Counted from the first letter of the stretch, positions 41,335 to 52,941 are shown. The stretch: 64,000 nucleotides of DNA from Phymatolithon calcareum (GCA_977006965.1 OZ345381.1:1922001-1986000), one strand, 5' to 3'. A program made the numbers and translations. The notes: generated from the letters alone by a model not told the origin.

Positions 41335-42610
41335 CCCATCCTTACGGCTACAGTAGACTTTGACAAATACGAGTGGTGCTTTATGTCACAACACAGCTCA
41401 AAGCCGCACAAAGTGCAGAGCTTCGGGGAGCTTAACATCTAAATCTCTACGCAGCCAATCATCAGCCGCCGTCCTTCAAAGGGATGACTCGGGTTGGAAA
41501 CCATTTTGGATGCTCACGGTAGCTGGTCATCTCGTTACCTTCTTTCATCTCCTGTTCTCTCTTTCAGCTTCCTTGAGCATTGCAGCACACCACTCAGGGC
41601 GGAATCCATGTACTACCAAACTATCAGAAGGTGATAGTCTTCTCCCATGGGGAGGCCGGAGCACAGCTCTTGCCATTTCAGAAAACTCTGCATTGGAGCG
41701 GGGAAAAATTCCAGACTCTGCTCTTGTACACTACACTCTATATTACAGAGGGCTTACCATGGGCAGGTAAGCGGGCGCTCACAAACATTTCCCAGAACAA
41801 GCCAGGGGTGATAGAGATACAGGCAGTCGCAAGGCGCACAGGGATCTAATTGATGAAGCCATCGAGCTTACCGTTGTAGCGACAGAAGTTATAAAAGACG
41901 TGAGGGTCTATACGAACGTGAAAGGAGAAATGGACTGGGAGATCTTGGATCGAGAGAATCGGCGAAGGGAACGAAACAGAACAATGACGAGGCAGCACTT
42001 GTGTAGAGCGCAGATAGCTTGAACGCGCGAGAAAGTGTACCAACATAGCTAGAATGAGGATGCACCGTACGAGTAGCCACCGAAACCAGCGAGACAGGAT
42101 CATCGGGAGATTTACTGTCCTGATTGTATAGACGCATTCATCTAAAAACTGCACCTTGTCGGTAACTATCCCCATCGCAGAACAGACGAGTCGGATAATT
42201 TGAAAGATTCGTCGGACATTGGAATACTGCAGCAACATTTAGGGTACAATACGACTCTTGCTCATGCAGATGATACGCGACCTGTATCGAGAGAAAATGG
42301 CGAGAAGCCGGTCCCACTGGGGCACTGTTTTGATGCAGCACAAATGCGGTTTTGAGAACAAGAGTTCGTCATTATGTCCAGTATCATATGAAGCGCCATC
42401 GGCCCGTAGTGCACAAAACATCAAACAATTTTTATGCCCCCTTGCTAGAAAAAATTCGCTCGCCGCGATGCTCGGCTGAGTCACCTGTCATGGACCAGTT
42501 CACAAAATGGATTTGAGTCATCTGGTCCTACAGGCCGCGATGCGTCAAAACAGCACCATGATTAATGTTTGGTGACGCTCAAGCCCGAAATCAAGCGAAC
42601 CATCTGATAC

Positions 42611-42682
42611 AGTGAAAGAAGTGTAGGCCCTCGAACACTGGTAGCCCTATTAGAAAAAAATGAAGGCAGGATGAATGCATGA
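42611..42682 (+). mobile_element. old 3'-end remnant of the AATG-tailed non-LTR family
   Basis: Aligns by eye with 56290-56370 (AGTG-AA-AA, CCCTCGAA, TAG-CC-ATTAG, AAGGCA--ATGAATG). Diverged further than the copy at 36335. Confidence 0.45.
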
Positions 42683-43184
42683 GAATGCGCTTCGATACGA
42701 CGCAAGGTGATATTTGACGGCACGGGTTGAGAGGCGATACTGAAATAGAAACGACCTTGTGATAGCGATGCAGGTTTGGAGACTGCCTGCTTTCGACAGA
42801 CTTGAATAAGATCTGCGGTTTTATTGGAAACAGAAATCCGTAATTTTGGCGACTTAGCTTTCACGGCGTTCAACGGTCTAGCTCCCCAGAGACGGCGAGC
42901 TGTGTCGCGCTTCGCCATACTAGAGTTCCCGGACATCGTTCTGTAACTTTTAGGAACCTCCTCCCGGACAAGCACCGCTTGCCGGAGAACCGGATTACCG
43001 TACTTGTAGCCGTGCGATAGTTTGACTACTACTACAAAAGACTATGAAGGGTGGATGGGTGGTCAACAAAAAACGAGGGCTGCCAACTCAAAAAGCTTAC
43101 CGGTTAACCTTCCGCCGAGAAATTAGATGTCGCACGAGTCCTTGTGGGAAACGGACAGCCGGTGTACAAAAGAGCTCCTTGGCC

Positions 43185-43287
43185 GCTTCTCGACTGCCGC
43201 TGGTTGCGGATCGAGACTGTTTCGAGCGACTTGGCTCGGCACGGGAATCCTTCGCGCGGCGCTGCTTCTCGACTGCCACTGGTTGCG
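43185..43287. repeat. 79-bp-period direct repeat (24-bp core)
   Basis: CTTCTCGACTGCCGCTGGTTG (43186-) recurs with one change at 43265-; the cores are 79 bp apart. The in-between sequence is GC-rich. Confidence 0.75.
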
Positions 43288-43794
43288 CCTCCAAGACAGT
43301 CTAGCGATGTCGATCAATGCATGGATGTCATTGCGCTTGGTCGCTTTCCGGCTGCCACGTGGCAAAGGGTATCGATACATGCGGGTCACCGGCGGTAGTT
43401 GTCTTGCAGAGGCGTGTATGCCATCATCGATGGTCTGCACGCAGTGTATGATCTCAAGAGGTATGTGATGGCAGGATTGAGGTGGGCAGATCTGATAAGA
43501 TTGCCATATCTCCGTACCGTCTCTGACCTTGCTGCTCCGACAAAGGGTGTTCTTCGAAAAGGGTATCTAATCTATTTCGTTGACGCCGCATCATGATGGA
43601 AACGACTGAAATGAGCAAAGATAAAAGTGCTGTTCGACCTGCCGCTTTCCTCCCTTGTCGTTCTGTATGATACCGCGAGGATGTAGCAGTAAAAAATCAG
43701 ATTCCTACATTATGATACGCCCGTTCAAAAATTCAAACGGCAATTCGTCCTATTTCACCCCATCTCTCGCCCAACTATCCCGTCAAACAAGAAG

Positions 43795-44643
43795 ATGGCG
43801 TCAATCGACGAGGCAGTTCTCGCCGAGGATGCCTCCCTACTCATTTCCCTCCTCTCCTCCTACAAATCCAACCCATCCGTCAAAACCCCCAGTCCAGCCG
43901 CCACATCCCTCGCCCACTCCTCCCTGATCCTCAGCGTCGCCCTCGCCTCCAACACACGCGACCTTGCAACCACCAACATAGCTCGCGAAACCCTACACGG
44001 ACACCTCTTCACCTCTCCGCGCGGCACCTCACCCCCCCTGCAACCCGCCGCCGCCGTGACATGCACCCTCGACCGGCATCTCGCCGCCCTCTCCACCTTC
44101 TGGAACTCAAGCACCCCCACCGTCTTCCACGCCGTCACTCCAACCGAGTTACCAACCGTCCTTCGCACCGCGCAAGCCCACATTGCCTCCTGCCACGCCC
44201 GCGCCGCGCTGCTGCGCGCCGAGGCCGGGCACGCGTCGTCGCGCGGCACGCAATTGCTCGTGGAGGCGGTGCGCGACGGCGTCGTAGCCGTCGAGCACGA
44301 CGTGGCGGAGCGTGCCGCGAGTCGCAGCGCGGGGAATGCAGCAGTGGCCAAGACGGTTGCGCGCGGGAATGCCGTGACGGCCAAACTGCGCCTGCTGCGC
44401 GCGCAGACGGCCGCGGAACGATACACCCCGACTTCGGTGGCTGCGTTGCGGGTCGCGGCCGCAGAACTGCAGAGACGTATTGACGATGTTCTGCCGCGCG
44501 TGCAGGAGGTGCGGGGGAGGGTGGCGGAATTGAGGACGGCGGAGGAACGGCCGGAGTTTGCGGATATTGTGCGTGAGTATCGACGAGTGCGCAAGACGAT
44601 GGAGGAGAAGGAATGGTCGATGAAGGAACTTGGGGTGCTTTGA
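43795..44643 (+). CDS. unidentified alpha-helical coiled-coil protein (HAUS4-like end is one possibility)
   Basis: 282 aa from GAAGATGGCG, intronless. It is rich in A, R, T and E with no membrane segment. The second half (about 130-280) is predicted helical and coiled coil, with heptad-like RAAELQRRIDDVLPRVQEV and VREYRRVRKTMEEKEWSMKEL at the end. The closing EF-DIV-EY-R-R-MEEKEW--KEL pattern reminded me of augmin subunit HAUS4, but I could not confirm it and length and N-terminus give no support. Strong GC bias at third positions over 44150-44520 opens antisense frames too. Real coding is likely because the frame is long, starts well and has clear 3' and 5' AT-rich flanks. Confidence 0.55.
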   Translation: MASIDEAVLAEDASLLISLLSSYKSNPSVKTPSPAATSLAHSSLILSVALASNTRDLATTNIARETLHGHLFTSPRGTSPPLQPAAAVTCTLDRHLAALSTFWNSSTPTVFHAVTPTELPTVLRTAQAHIASCHARAALLRAEAGHASSRGTQLLVEAVRDGVVAVEHDVAERAASRSAGNAAVAKTVARGNAVTAKLRLLRAQTAAERYTPTSVAALRVAAAELQRRIDDVLPRVQEVRGRVAELRTAEERPEFADIVREYRRVRKTMEEKEWSMKELGVL

Positions 44644-45564
44644 GTATTCGGGTGGTTATGGATTGTACTTTTGGTACTGCTGGTGTGTTTTCGTCGGAAT
44701 GTGTCATGTGAGGGGGCTAAAATGCGGGCGATGCGGCAATATGACGCTATTTGCTCTGTTTTCTAACAATCGAGGAAAGAAAGAAAAGCGATTCGCTTTG
44801 TTTTGCGACGGTGCTCACATTGGAATTCAAAACCGCTTGCGCACATCAGACCGCCTGGGATATGGGCGCCCCGTGTCGTGTGGCTAGCGTCCATTCTTTC
44901 CACGCAGATTTCCGTCAACTTGCGTCAAGAAAGGTGCTCGAGTGATACACGAGTTTACTGGGGCGTGCGAAGAATGTGGGGTGCCAATGCTTGTGTTCAG
45001 AGCCCTTGGATTATCATATGCAGAGGAGCGGTTCCCAACAGCATTTCTTCAACTTGATCCAGTTTTTCGACCACTCGCAATGTAGATAATCGACTTGTGG
45101 CTGAAAAGAACCTTCGCTTGGCAAAAAGCGCGGACCATCGTTCCGGTGATCTTTTTTTGTAGTGACTTTACTGAAAAGTTGCAGAACGGAAAGTTTTGCC
45201 TATACTTGTTACATTTGCACATGACGCCAAAACTATCTCCGCCTGCCTGCGAACCCCCATCACTCTTAACGCAGAACTTAATGCACCCAACTCACCAAAC
45301 GCTGGAGTGATTCCTGAATGCCCGAAACGTTACATATCAACCGCTGTGTCTCAATTAGCGTTGCACGCATAACTGAAGTGCCAAGTCCGCTTGTTCGTTC
45401 GTTCCTTCCTTCAAGGCTAATAAATCATGACTCCCTGTCTGTTATACTGTTAGCCTTCTAAAAATCTACATCTAAACTGAACAGTCTGTTCGCCTCCTCC
45501 TCAACAGGAAGAGCAGCTCTCAACCCAAACAAACATCCGTAAAACATTTTCATCCCATGACCGG
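44644..45564. other. intergenic, convergent 3' flanks
   Basis: About 920 bp between the coiled-coil gene and the SPX gene. No repeat, RNA or gene recognised. Confidence 0.5.
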
Positions 45565-47016
45565 TCAGCACCATACCTTTGTCACACCGACCACTTCATC
45601 GTCCGACCCTCTCTTCACCCGTACAGTCGCCACAGTGGGAAACATAACAAAGAACAAAGCGCAAGTAGTATTGCTCGTCCATTCCAGAAACGTACTACCC
45701 GCCCTTGCAGAAACGCTCGGCCACGGCCCGACAACCTCCGCGCCGCGCGCTTCCGTCAGCCCTGTCTTCTCCACATTTTCCTTTCCACCTGCCATCTTCC
45801 CACCGCCGTCCCAACCAAGCACGCACAACCGTGCGCGCCCGTGCACCAAGCGCGACACAACGGCACTCGGTTGCGACAGGTCGTACATCTGCAGTCTGTA
45901 TCCGGCAGGCAGAACGTAGAACCCGATTGCCATAGCCGTTCCACTCGCCATACAGTATTCCGTCGGGCTTGTGACGGAACGGAGGAAAGACGACGTGAGA
46001 CCGAGTTGCTCGGGATTGAGGGCATCCACCGCGTCCACGAGCGCCTGCGGCGGGGCGAGACCGTCCGATTGCGCTGTCTGCGAGGCAAAGGACAGAGCGT
46101 CTTTGTAGAGACGCAGCAGCGATGTGCGGGCGCCGATGGATGTCTGGGGGACTGGCGGTGCCGGGGGTGTAACTTGTGTGGACGGTACAGAGGGCGGGTG
46201 TACGGTGACCGGTTGCGGTGCAGAGGGTGTGACGACGGTCGAATGCGGGTCGGGGATGGTGGGGGAGGTGTGGTGTGGTTGTGGGACGGGTTTGGCATTG
46301 AATGGTGACAGAGTTATAACTCCCAGTGCGGGGTTGGGGACTTGATGTACAATAGGGAGAAGTGGGAGGTCTTCTTTCGGTTGTGTTCGTCTGAATTTGC
46401 TTATTTGATCGAGGTCTGCGATCTGTCGTTCGGTGGTGAGAAGTAATCTGCGTGCGGTATCGGATAGGAAGAACGGGGTAGCGGTGACGTTTCTCAAACA
46501 GGTTGATCGTAATCGGAGGCCTGTTTTCTTGTCGTGTTTCTTGAGAATTTTGCGGAAGCCCGTGTAATTAACCGTGGAATAGTTCTCTAAAATAACAAGT
46601 TGCGCATGAAAGTCTATGAGACGTTGCCGCAGACGGTTCACTTCTGCGCGAGATGCGGCGGCAGGAACGAGAAGTTGTTGCACTCTCGCGGAGAGATGTT
46701 GATGTTCGATGACGAAATCTTCCTGTTTTTCCAGAAAGAAGTCGTTCACTTTGTCCACTTCCAGTCGAAGTTGGTCGAAGAACGGTGCATTAGCGTTCAA
46801 TGCTGCACGTATAGATGCCGGACTGGAATAGTCGACAGATGGGAATGCTTCGGCAGAACAAGTGTTACTGTCATCGTCGGGTGTGTTGTCGCTGTCGACT
46901 GCGGAACTGTCGGTGGCGGATATGCGTTTCTTGAGATCTTTGTAGCTCATAAACTTGGGTTGCCACTCCGGATAACTGCACTCGACAATTCCGCGCAACT
47001 GTTTGCCAAACTTCAT
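45565..47016 (-). CDS. SPX-domain protein fused to a degenerate cysteamine/cysteine dioxygenase-like (ADO/PCO) cupin
   Basis: 483 aa, intronless. The frame is open up to 47397, but the ATG at 47016 begins MKFGKQLRGIVECSYPEWQ, the canonical SPX start. The SPX domain (about 1-165) keeps the inositol-pyrophosphate lysines (YKDLKKRI and KILKKHDKKTG). A P/T/H-rich linker follows (about 215-300). The C-terminal part (about 300-475) follows PCO/ADO order: LLRLYKDAL, LGLTSSFL, IGFYVLPAGYRLQMYDLSQP, VVSRLVHGRARLCVLGWD, SNTTCALFFVMFPTV. In active PCO/ADO enzymes the loop is H-x-H plus a third His; here these positions read YDLSQ and TFLEW, so iron binding is probably lost. SPX domains sense phosphate status. 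The cupin may act as a binding or regulatory module (inference). The fusion is one continuous frame with no intron. Confidence 0.75.
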   Translation of the reverse strand: MKFGKQLRGIVECSYPEWQPKFMSYKDLKKRISATDSSAVDSDNTPDDDSNTCSAEAFPSVDYSSPASIRAALNANAPFFDQLRLEVDKVNDFFLEKQEDFVIEHQHLSARVQQLLVPAAASRAEVNRLRQRLIDFHAQLVILENYSTVNYTGFRKILKKHDKKTGLRLRSTCLRNVTATPFFLSDTARRLLLTTERQIADLDQISKFRRTQPKEDLPLLPIVHQVPNPALGVITLSPFNAKPVPQPHHTSPTIPDPHSTVVTPSAPQPVTVHPPSVPSTQVTPPAPPVPQTSIGARTSLLRLYKDALSFASQTAQSDGLAPPQALVDAVDALNPEQLGLTSSFLRSVTSPTEYCMASGTAMAIGFYVLPAGYRLQMYDLSQPSAVVSRLVHGRARLCVLGWDGGGKMAGGKENVEKTGLTEARGAEVVGPWPSVSARAGSTFLEWTSNTTCALFFVMFPTVATVRVKRGSDDEVVGVTKVWC

Positions 47017-48306
47017 GTTAATTGTTATCGTTGTTGCATTCGTACTGACGACGCAGAGGTCGGCGAACGTGCCGAACAAGCGTCGTCGATTGAAATTGCA
47101 ACGCCGGTACTGGCAGCAGTGTAGGGACACGGTGGGCGATTTATAGGCTGCCGAGCGACGGATGGAGGAGCTGGTACCGTTGAATGTCCAGACTCGCGAC
47201 TGGGGGCAGTTGGCACATGATGAGAACTTGTGGTCGTAGTGGCGAATGAAAATGCAGAAACTGGTGCAGGGAATTTTTTTGTGTGCGCCCCTGTTGTTCG
47301 ATTTATCTGTTTTTTGGTATATTTTTAAGCATATTGTCGAATCTTCTGTCAGGCTGTGAAAATAAGGATTCAAAGCACCAGTGCTACGCGGCTGCAAACT
47401 GATTTTCCAGCGTCTGTATCATAAAAATAGTGCATATATACATGAATCCACTCACCACTTTTAAGCGCCCATAAACTTATGGACGCAAGATTTACTGTAT
47501 TAGCACAACCCTACGAAGAGCAATCGCACGGCGACCGACGGCGAGGTGCAAAAAAAGGTTTTTTCAATAAATTCTAAATTTTCAAGAAACAAACGGAACT
47601 ACTGGACCTTCATCATCTTTGCTGTACAGTATGATGCAGTACTGTGCTGACTGATTGCATGCAGTCAGTCATGCGAGGAGTTGGTGGACACTTGTACAGT
47701 ACGGCATTGTACACTACTGTACTGCATCATAGTGATGAATGACGAATTTCTGCATAGAAAATTCGAATTAAAGACTATTGTGCCGGCCGCGAAGGTGCAC
47801 CTTCGAACCCAATATATTCCGAATCTGCTCCTGCATAAGTCATGACGCTCGTCTATTAACAGCAATCCCGCAATTGCCGAAGACGGGCGTCATGTTGTTG
47901 ACATCAACAGTCTTACAGGATACTATTGTTTTGGTTTTTATGCGTTTTTCTGGGAACGAGGGCTGCGAACAGCAAGGGCACTGTATCATTATCATAACTT
48001 AGGAAAATAGTAATTTTGTATCATAATTCATTTACAGCCAATGGAACCGTTCGTTGATACCAGCGTTCAGAGTGGCCAATGAAATCAAAGATGCGGGAAT
48101 CTTTTCAATCAGACGTCCACTCCCAGGTTTTAAAACTGCACTTTATGATACAGTACGCCATACAAATATTCTCGTGGTTAGGTCGAACAGGGAACTGCTG
48201 CAAACGTCTCGCATGATGCGAGCGTTCGCATGTAAACTGCTCAGTTTAATTGGAAATTGGCTCATCCACAACGAGAGGGACAGCTCAACTTTGAACTGAC
48301 GTCGCC

Positions 48307-48344
48307 AGAAATGACGATAACTTTTTAAAGTTATCGTCATTTCT
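48307..48344. repeat. inverted repeat, 18-bp perfect arms, 2-nt centre
   Basis: AGAAATGACGATAACTTT, then TT, then the exact reverse complement. Confidence 0.95.
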
Positions 48345-49159
48345 TTAGAGAAAATCCTGCACACATTAATCTCGTTGATGCTTTTTTTCGAATTTTTGAA
48401 ACATCATTTCGTGTGCCCAATTATTGCTCGCAGGTACAGTAAGTAGAACAGGGAATATTTCACATGATTCTCTTGCACACGAAACTGTCCGTCTGTCTAC
48501 ATATTCCGACACTTTGCCAGATTCTTTGGAAATACTTACAATTAAAAAATTGGATCGAGCGACCTCGACGTGCATATCAATTGTTAATGGCAAAAAGCAG
48601 AGATCGCCCTTACGAGATATCCCATACCAGGGAGCTAGAAACCCTCTTACTCCGCCAAGGGGACACCGCGCACCTCATAATTATTTTTGAGGACTGCGAG
48701 CACTGCGAGCACTTCGAGCACACGATAACCATACCTTCCATCGCCCTGACGTCCGTCAAGATTCTGCACAGCCTGTACAGTAGATTTGCACCCGAAGATT
48801 CGAAAACCCGCAACACGCGACAGAGCTGTGTATTCCCTCTATTTTTAGATATTGCCCCACTGACTTGCACTGGTGCCCAAACACTTAAGCACCCAAGAGT
48901 AATATATCGATGACCCCGACCAACAAAAGAATCTCAACACTTGGAGTACTATAGATCAATGGAGACCGTCTCTACGCACCATGAGTATTACATAGTAACC
49001 GTACTCCGTCAAATTGTAAACCCATGAAAGTTCAGTTATTGCTCTGTCAGTAAATTAAGACTAGCATCTCGCAAAACCTTACTAACCGTCATGCGGCTCT
49101 GGGGGACATTCTACAAATCTGCCCATGGTCCTGACCCATGCTTCCTCTGAGCTCCAGCT

Positions 49160-49545
49160 GGCCAACGTACCAGCATCTGGTCGGAAAAATCGTGCGCAGT
49201 CCGCCGTTGGGTGATTTAGAATTGTGTAATTTCCCAAACACTTCCCCTCCGCCCGATAAAGCGGGCACACTGCAGAGCGACAGGGGGCCCGACTGAATTT
49301 AATCCAGCTTCTCTATGTTAGCCCCACTCCCTGAGTATCCTTGTCGACCATCGGACCAGTTTACCAGCATTTCGTCGGAAAAATCGTGCACAGTCCGTAG
49401 TTGAGTCATTTAATCTTGCGTAAGTGCCACACTCTTCCCGTCCTCCCGAGAAAGCGGGCTAACTGCAAAGCGACAGGGGGCCCAGCTGAAGCTATCCAGC
49501 TTCTCTCTGTCAGCCCCACGCCCTGAATGTCCTTGTCGACCATCC
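49160..49545. repeat. tandem duplication, unit about 193 bp
   Basis: Two head-to-tail copies (about 49160-49352 and 49353-49545). Shared blocks are CGGAAAAATCGTGC, AAAGCGGGC, GCGACAGGGGGCCC, CCAGCTTCTCT and CTTGTCGACCATC. Spacing between matched words is 192-194 bp. Conservation is in blocks, not even. No open frame or known RNA was recognised. Confidence 0.85.
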
Positions 49546-50297
49546 CGCTCACATCCATTACCTGTGCATCAACCCTATTTCCACGTATTGCTGGAGAGCA
49601 GTGTTTTCACAGTTGCGTCACAGCCAAAGCTGTCTACGTTCAGCTATACTTCCCGTTCTGCGTCGGGCACGTATCAATTAGAAGAAATATTCTACTCTCG
49701 ATTCCAGAATCTTTGCTCTTACTATTAAACATGCAGGACTCCAACTTGTGTACGTATACTTTATTGACACAGTGCCATTAACCTCTTGTGGCCCTTGCTT
49801 TAATGCAACTCTGTCTTGCGTAAGGAGAACATCACAACAAACGAAAGCAATGAATGTCGTTGCAACACTGCAAAAAGTGCAGTTCCCTGGCTCCACTGTG
49901 CGCCATTTGGAGCAGAATCTACTTCAATGTTCTGTTGTATCAATGGTCATATAAGCTTAACTTCCGCATTTCTGTTGGACGGTAACAGTGCCATTTAACG
50001 TTTTAGTTTTATGACATCCAACAAGGAAAAAATTTAAGACTTTTAACACGTGTTAACGCATTGCCGACGCGATTCGCGCTCGAAGAATGTCTTTTTCTCT
50101 TCTGCCGGTCAGCTTTCCGTACTGTAGGGCCTTTCCTTGAGTACAAACGAAGAAACTGTTCCCTGCCTATTGCGTGCAAGTGGCCGCTCGCTGAATGGTG
50201 CCAATTGCCAGATAAATCATGACGGGCTTCGCATGCGTCTACAGTGCTCCACGTAAATTATCCGGAGCGCAATAAGCATTTCAATATCCCTACTATT

Positions 50298-50325
50298 CCA
50301 AATGACCACTGCAGTGGTCATTTGG
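50298..50325. repeat. 28-bp perfect palindrome, left subterminal repeat
   Basis: CCAAATGACCACTG followed by its exact reverse complement. Related imperfect palindromes lie at 50362, 51945 and 52156. Confidence 0.95.
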
Positions 50326-50817
50326 ATTTTAAGGGCGAGTTTATGACAAGATTACGTAACTCAAATGATCACTACAGTGGTCATTTGCAACTTGTTGCTG
50401 GGACAGTTTCCAAGTCTTTCTCGAACAGCTTTAGCGGCCGTGGAGATCAAGACGAATGTCGCAAGTTCAAGCATTGACAGATGTATAACGAGGGCTACAG
50501 CTAATACTGTGTGTTGTACAGTTGGAGAGTTATCGTTCTTGAACTACATACCCAAAGAGCACATCGGACAAATTCTTCACCAGATGGTGGTGCTGTCGGT
50601 TAATTTATCAGTGTACGTTTCGGCCTCCTAAGGTGGCGTACTTATCATTGCTGTGGTCTACTGTCCAAGCAGTATCATTGCACTCTGCTACCGTACACTT
50701 CAGCGTCGTGTGTCGTTCGTGCTGGCCTGGTCTCACGTCCAGAGCCCAACTGTACCCGACTTCACGGATTCTGAAACATAGAAGGTTCTGAAAGGAAGGC
50801 TTGCGTTTTGGAGAGGT

Positions 50818-51515
50818 ATGAATTCATTCGTGATGCCTAGCGGACCATTACCTCCTATCAAGCTATTCAAACACGGATCACAGAGTTTATACTCTAAAGC
50901 AAAAGGGGGAGTGGATGGAACTGCGCAATCGAGAGCTCTCTTACGTTCATCAACGTCATCACTGACATGGGAGCAAAAACTGGTGTCACAGACGCTTAAG
51001 ACATTAGTGGCCAACGCCTTCCTAGCATGGCATATGTCACAAAAGTCTGAATTTCTGGCGGACGGAACAACTTTTGCAAATTTGATCCAATTTCGGGCCA
51101 AGCTAAATGTTGTAAAATCTCTTTCGGCCTTAGTGTACAGTTGGCACCTCGTTTGTCAAATGAGGAAAAACGGAGGCTCCAGGAAATCGCGCTAAGCCGA
51201 AAAGGGAAGCGATTGGACTTTTATAATAGTGCGGATGGTACGAAACTGCGACTTGAAGTTATCAATCATCCTCAGCGTTTCTTCCAAGTACAGTAATTCT
51301 ACTGCTGCCTTTGCGGCAACAGCCAAAGTGGGAGTCGCGTAAGGACATGTTTCAAGTGTATGACATGTTATGTGCCTCTTTGCGTGCGACCGAAGGCGGG
51401 CGATCAGAAAAGCTGTTGGAGTATGTGGCACGAATTTTCTACACTTACACCACGAATAAGAGAGAAGATACTGAGAGGAAGAGATAATAGTCGTGCTTCC
51501 CAGGAGTCCTCTTAG
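50818..51515 (+). pseudogene. broken piggyBac-like transposase, C-terminal part
   Basis: Frame 1 (50818-about 51120) carries a match to the end of the piggyBac catalytic domain: GSQSLYSKAKGGVDGTAQ, whose GGVD holds the third catalytic Asp, then SLTWEQKLVSQTLKT and VANAFLAWHM. The reading then shifts to another frame (about 51123-51515): LSNEEKRRLQEIALSRKGK, RLEVINHPQRFFQ, an in-frame TAA at 51294-51296, and a Cys-rich end (CCLCG, RTCFKCMTCYVPLCV, SCWSMWH). That end matches the C-terminal zinc-binding region of piggyBac transposases. The first two catalytic Asp and the N-terminus were not found. One frameshift, at least one stop and the missing front make it inactive. Confidence 0.7.
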
Positions 51516-52907
51516 AATTTAGAAAGAGTAACAGACCAGAATTCCTAGACGCTGGATCCCTAAAACACTATTTTCCTGGATTCATGGGAGAATAAGTAAA
51601 GATGTACAGAGGACCAGAAAATATAGGAGAACTACAACATCGAGAGACAGAAGGGAGGTTAATGAGCTTATGTACGCAGTCTTTAGAGCTTAATGTTTAA
51701 AATTCAGCCCGTGATTGAACGCCCTTAAGGGGTCATTTAAGGTAAAAGTTCGAAGTTTAGTGGCTGCGATACACCACCGCTGGCATAAGTCCGCAGCTCA
51801 ACTAAATGCACAGTACATCCGTATTAGACCGTTCACGAACCAGTCCGAACGTTTTAGGTGGTTTTGGCGCCCGAAAAATGACCGTTCATAAATAAATATG
51901 GCACAAACCATGTTTTTTCATAATTTTGGTTACTATGTGCCTTTCAAATGACCACTGTAGTGATCATTTGAAGTTTGCGTCAAAACAGACAACTAAAGTA
52001 GGCCCAGATGCTCGGCAATGCCAGGTCTCTAGTACAAGATTGACGCCGATGTTAGCTAAACGGACTTTTCGAGCGGATAAAACAAGTCACAAGCTACCAT
52101 CCCTGTTCATTTCATGCTAAGCAATGAATTTTCGACGAATTTGCGACACAAAATAGAAAATGACCACTACAGTGGTCATTTTTTCCAATAGTAGGGACGC
52201 GCACTTTGATTGTGGAATGCCAGCATGATCACCACAAACTCAGTAGCATCCTCCGCCGCTCGCAGTTCCACGAGTATTCTTTGCGCCTTGCGTCGTGCGA
52301 CTTTGTCAATAAGCGCCCGCTCTGTGCCGGCGGCGACAGGCAGCGGTGGCGTCGAAGCAAGTGTTCATCGGCGACAGTGCGCATCGCTCGGTGTCGGTCC
52401 TTGCACGGATGAATGCAAGCATTGCAGATATTGCAATATCGCGCGCGATCAGGATTGCAGCCGCTGCTTTTCCCGCCCTCCCGGACCCCGATCGTTCGGC
52501 CATTTCCTGCTACAATGCGACTACCGCATCTCGGATGGCCTAAGCATGCATCATTGTCGCCCACGACTCAGCCCGAGCGGCCTACGCGCGCAGCATTCTT
52601 ACCCGAGAACGTGAGGTTGGAATTCCACTAGCACGCTCTCGTTCCACGACGAGGCCTGTTCCGCATGCTGCGTGTCGAGGGCGGCTGCCTGTACCACAAT
52701 GGATAATACTATTGCGATTTGCCTTGAGGAGTATCAAACAGGTTCAGATGGCGATGATTCCGCAACTACCGTGGCGCACAAGTCGGAGCCCAGAGCGAAA
52801 ATAAGTGATGGAGATGAAGACGCTAGCAATGTAGGCAAAGCAAAGGGCTATCTCACGGCGACAGGAGTGGGCTTCCTCGGTATGAATGGGCCGTTTGCGG
52901 CGAAATA

Positions 52908-52941
52908 AGATTGCAAGCAATTTTTTGTTAGCTTGCAATCT
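52908..52941. repeat. stem-loop, 11-bp perfect arms
   Basis: AGATTGCAAGC and GCTTGCAATCT separated by 12 nt. It overlaps the first unit of the tandem duplication. Confidence 0.85.

Larger units (their letters stand above)
41335..43794. other. gene-poor region with a retro remnant and a short direct repeat
   Basis: About 2.5 kb. Frames at 41360-41770 (plus) and 42562-42975 (minus) are open but match no family. It includes an AATG-family retro remnant (42611-42682) and a 24-bp direct repeat (43185 and 43264). The promoter of the next gene lies near 43700. Confidence 0.45.
50287..52197 (+). mobile_element. decayed piggyBac-like DNA transposon with palindromic subterminal repeats
   Basis: Outer ends form an inverted repeat: TCCCTACTATT at 50287 and AATAGTAGGGA at 52187-52197. 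Each is followed inwards by a palindrome built on AAATGACCACT/AGTGGTCATTT (50298-50325, 52156-52182). A second, inner inverted pair (50362-50388, 51945-51972) carries the same word with ATGATCACTACAGTGGTC. Inside are pieces of a piggyBac-type transposase. No 4-bp TTAA target duplication is visible, so the ends are either mutated or not exact. The element is about 1.9 kb. Confidence 0.65.

Noticed and set aside
41360-41770. 136-codon plus-strand frame and an overlapping 89-codon frame
   Set aside because: Neither matches a family; openness is within chance in this composition.
44135-44707. 190-codon minus-strand frame opposite the coiled-coil gene
   Set aside because: Opened by high GC at codon third positions; Pro/Arg/Ala-rich and without a domain.
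50733-51101. 122-codon minus-strand frame with CxxC pairs (B-box-like)
   Set aside because: Antisense to the piggyBac-like transposase piece, which explains the open frame better.
52210-52908. GC-rich patch with frames of 134 and 78 codons
   Set aside because: Both strands are open in several frames, a sign of composition rather than coding.
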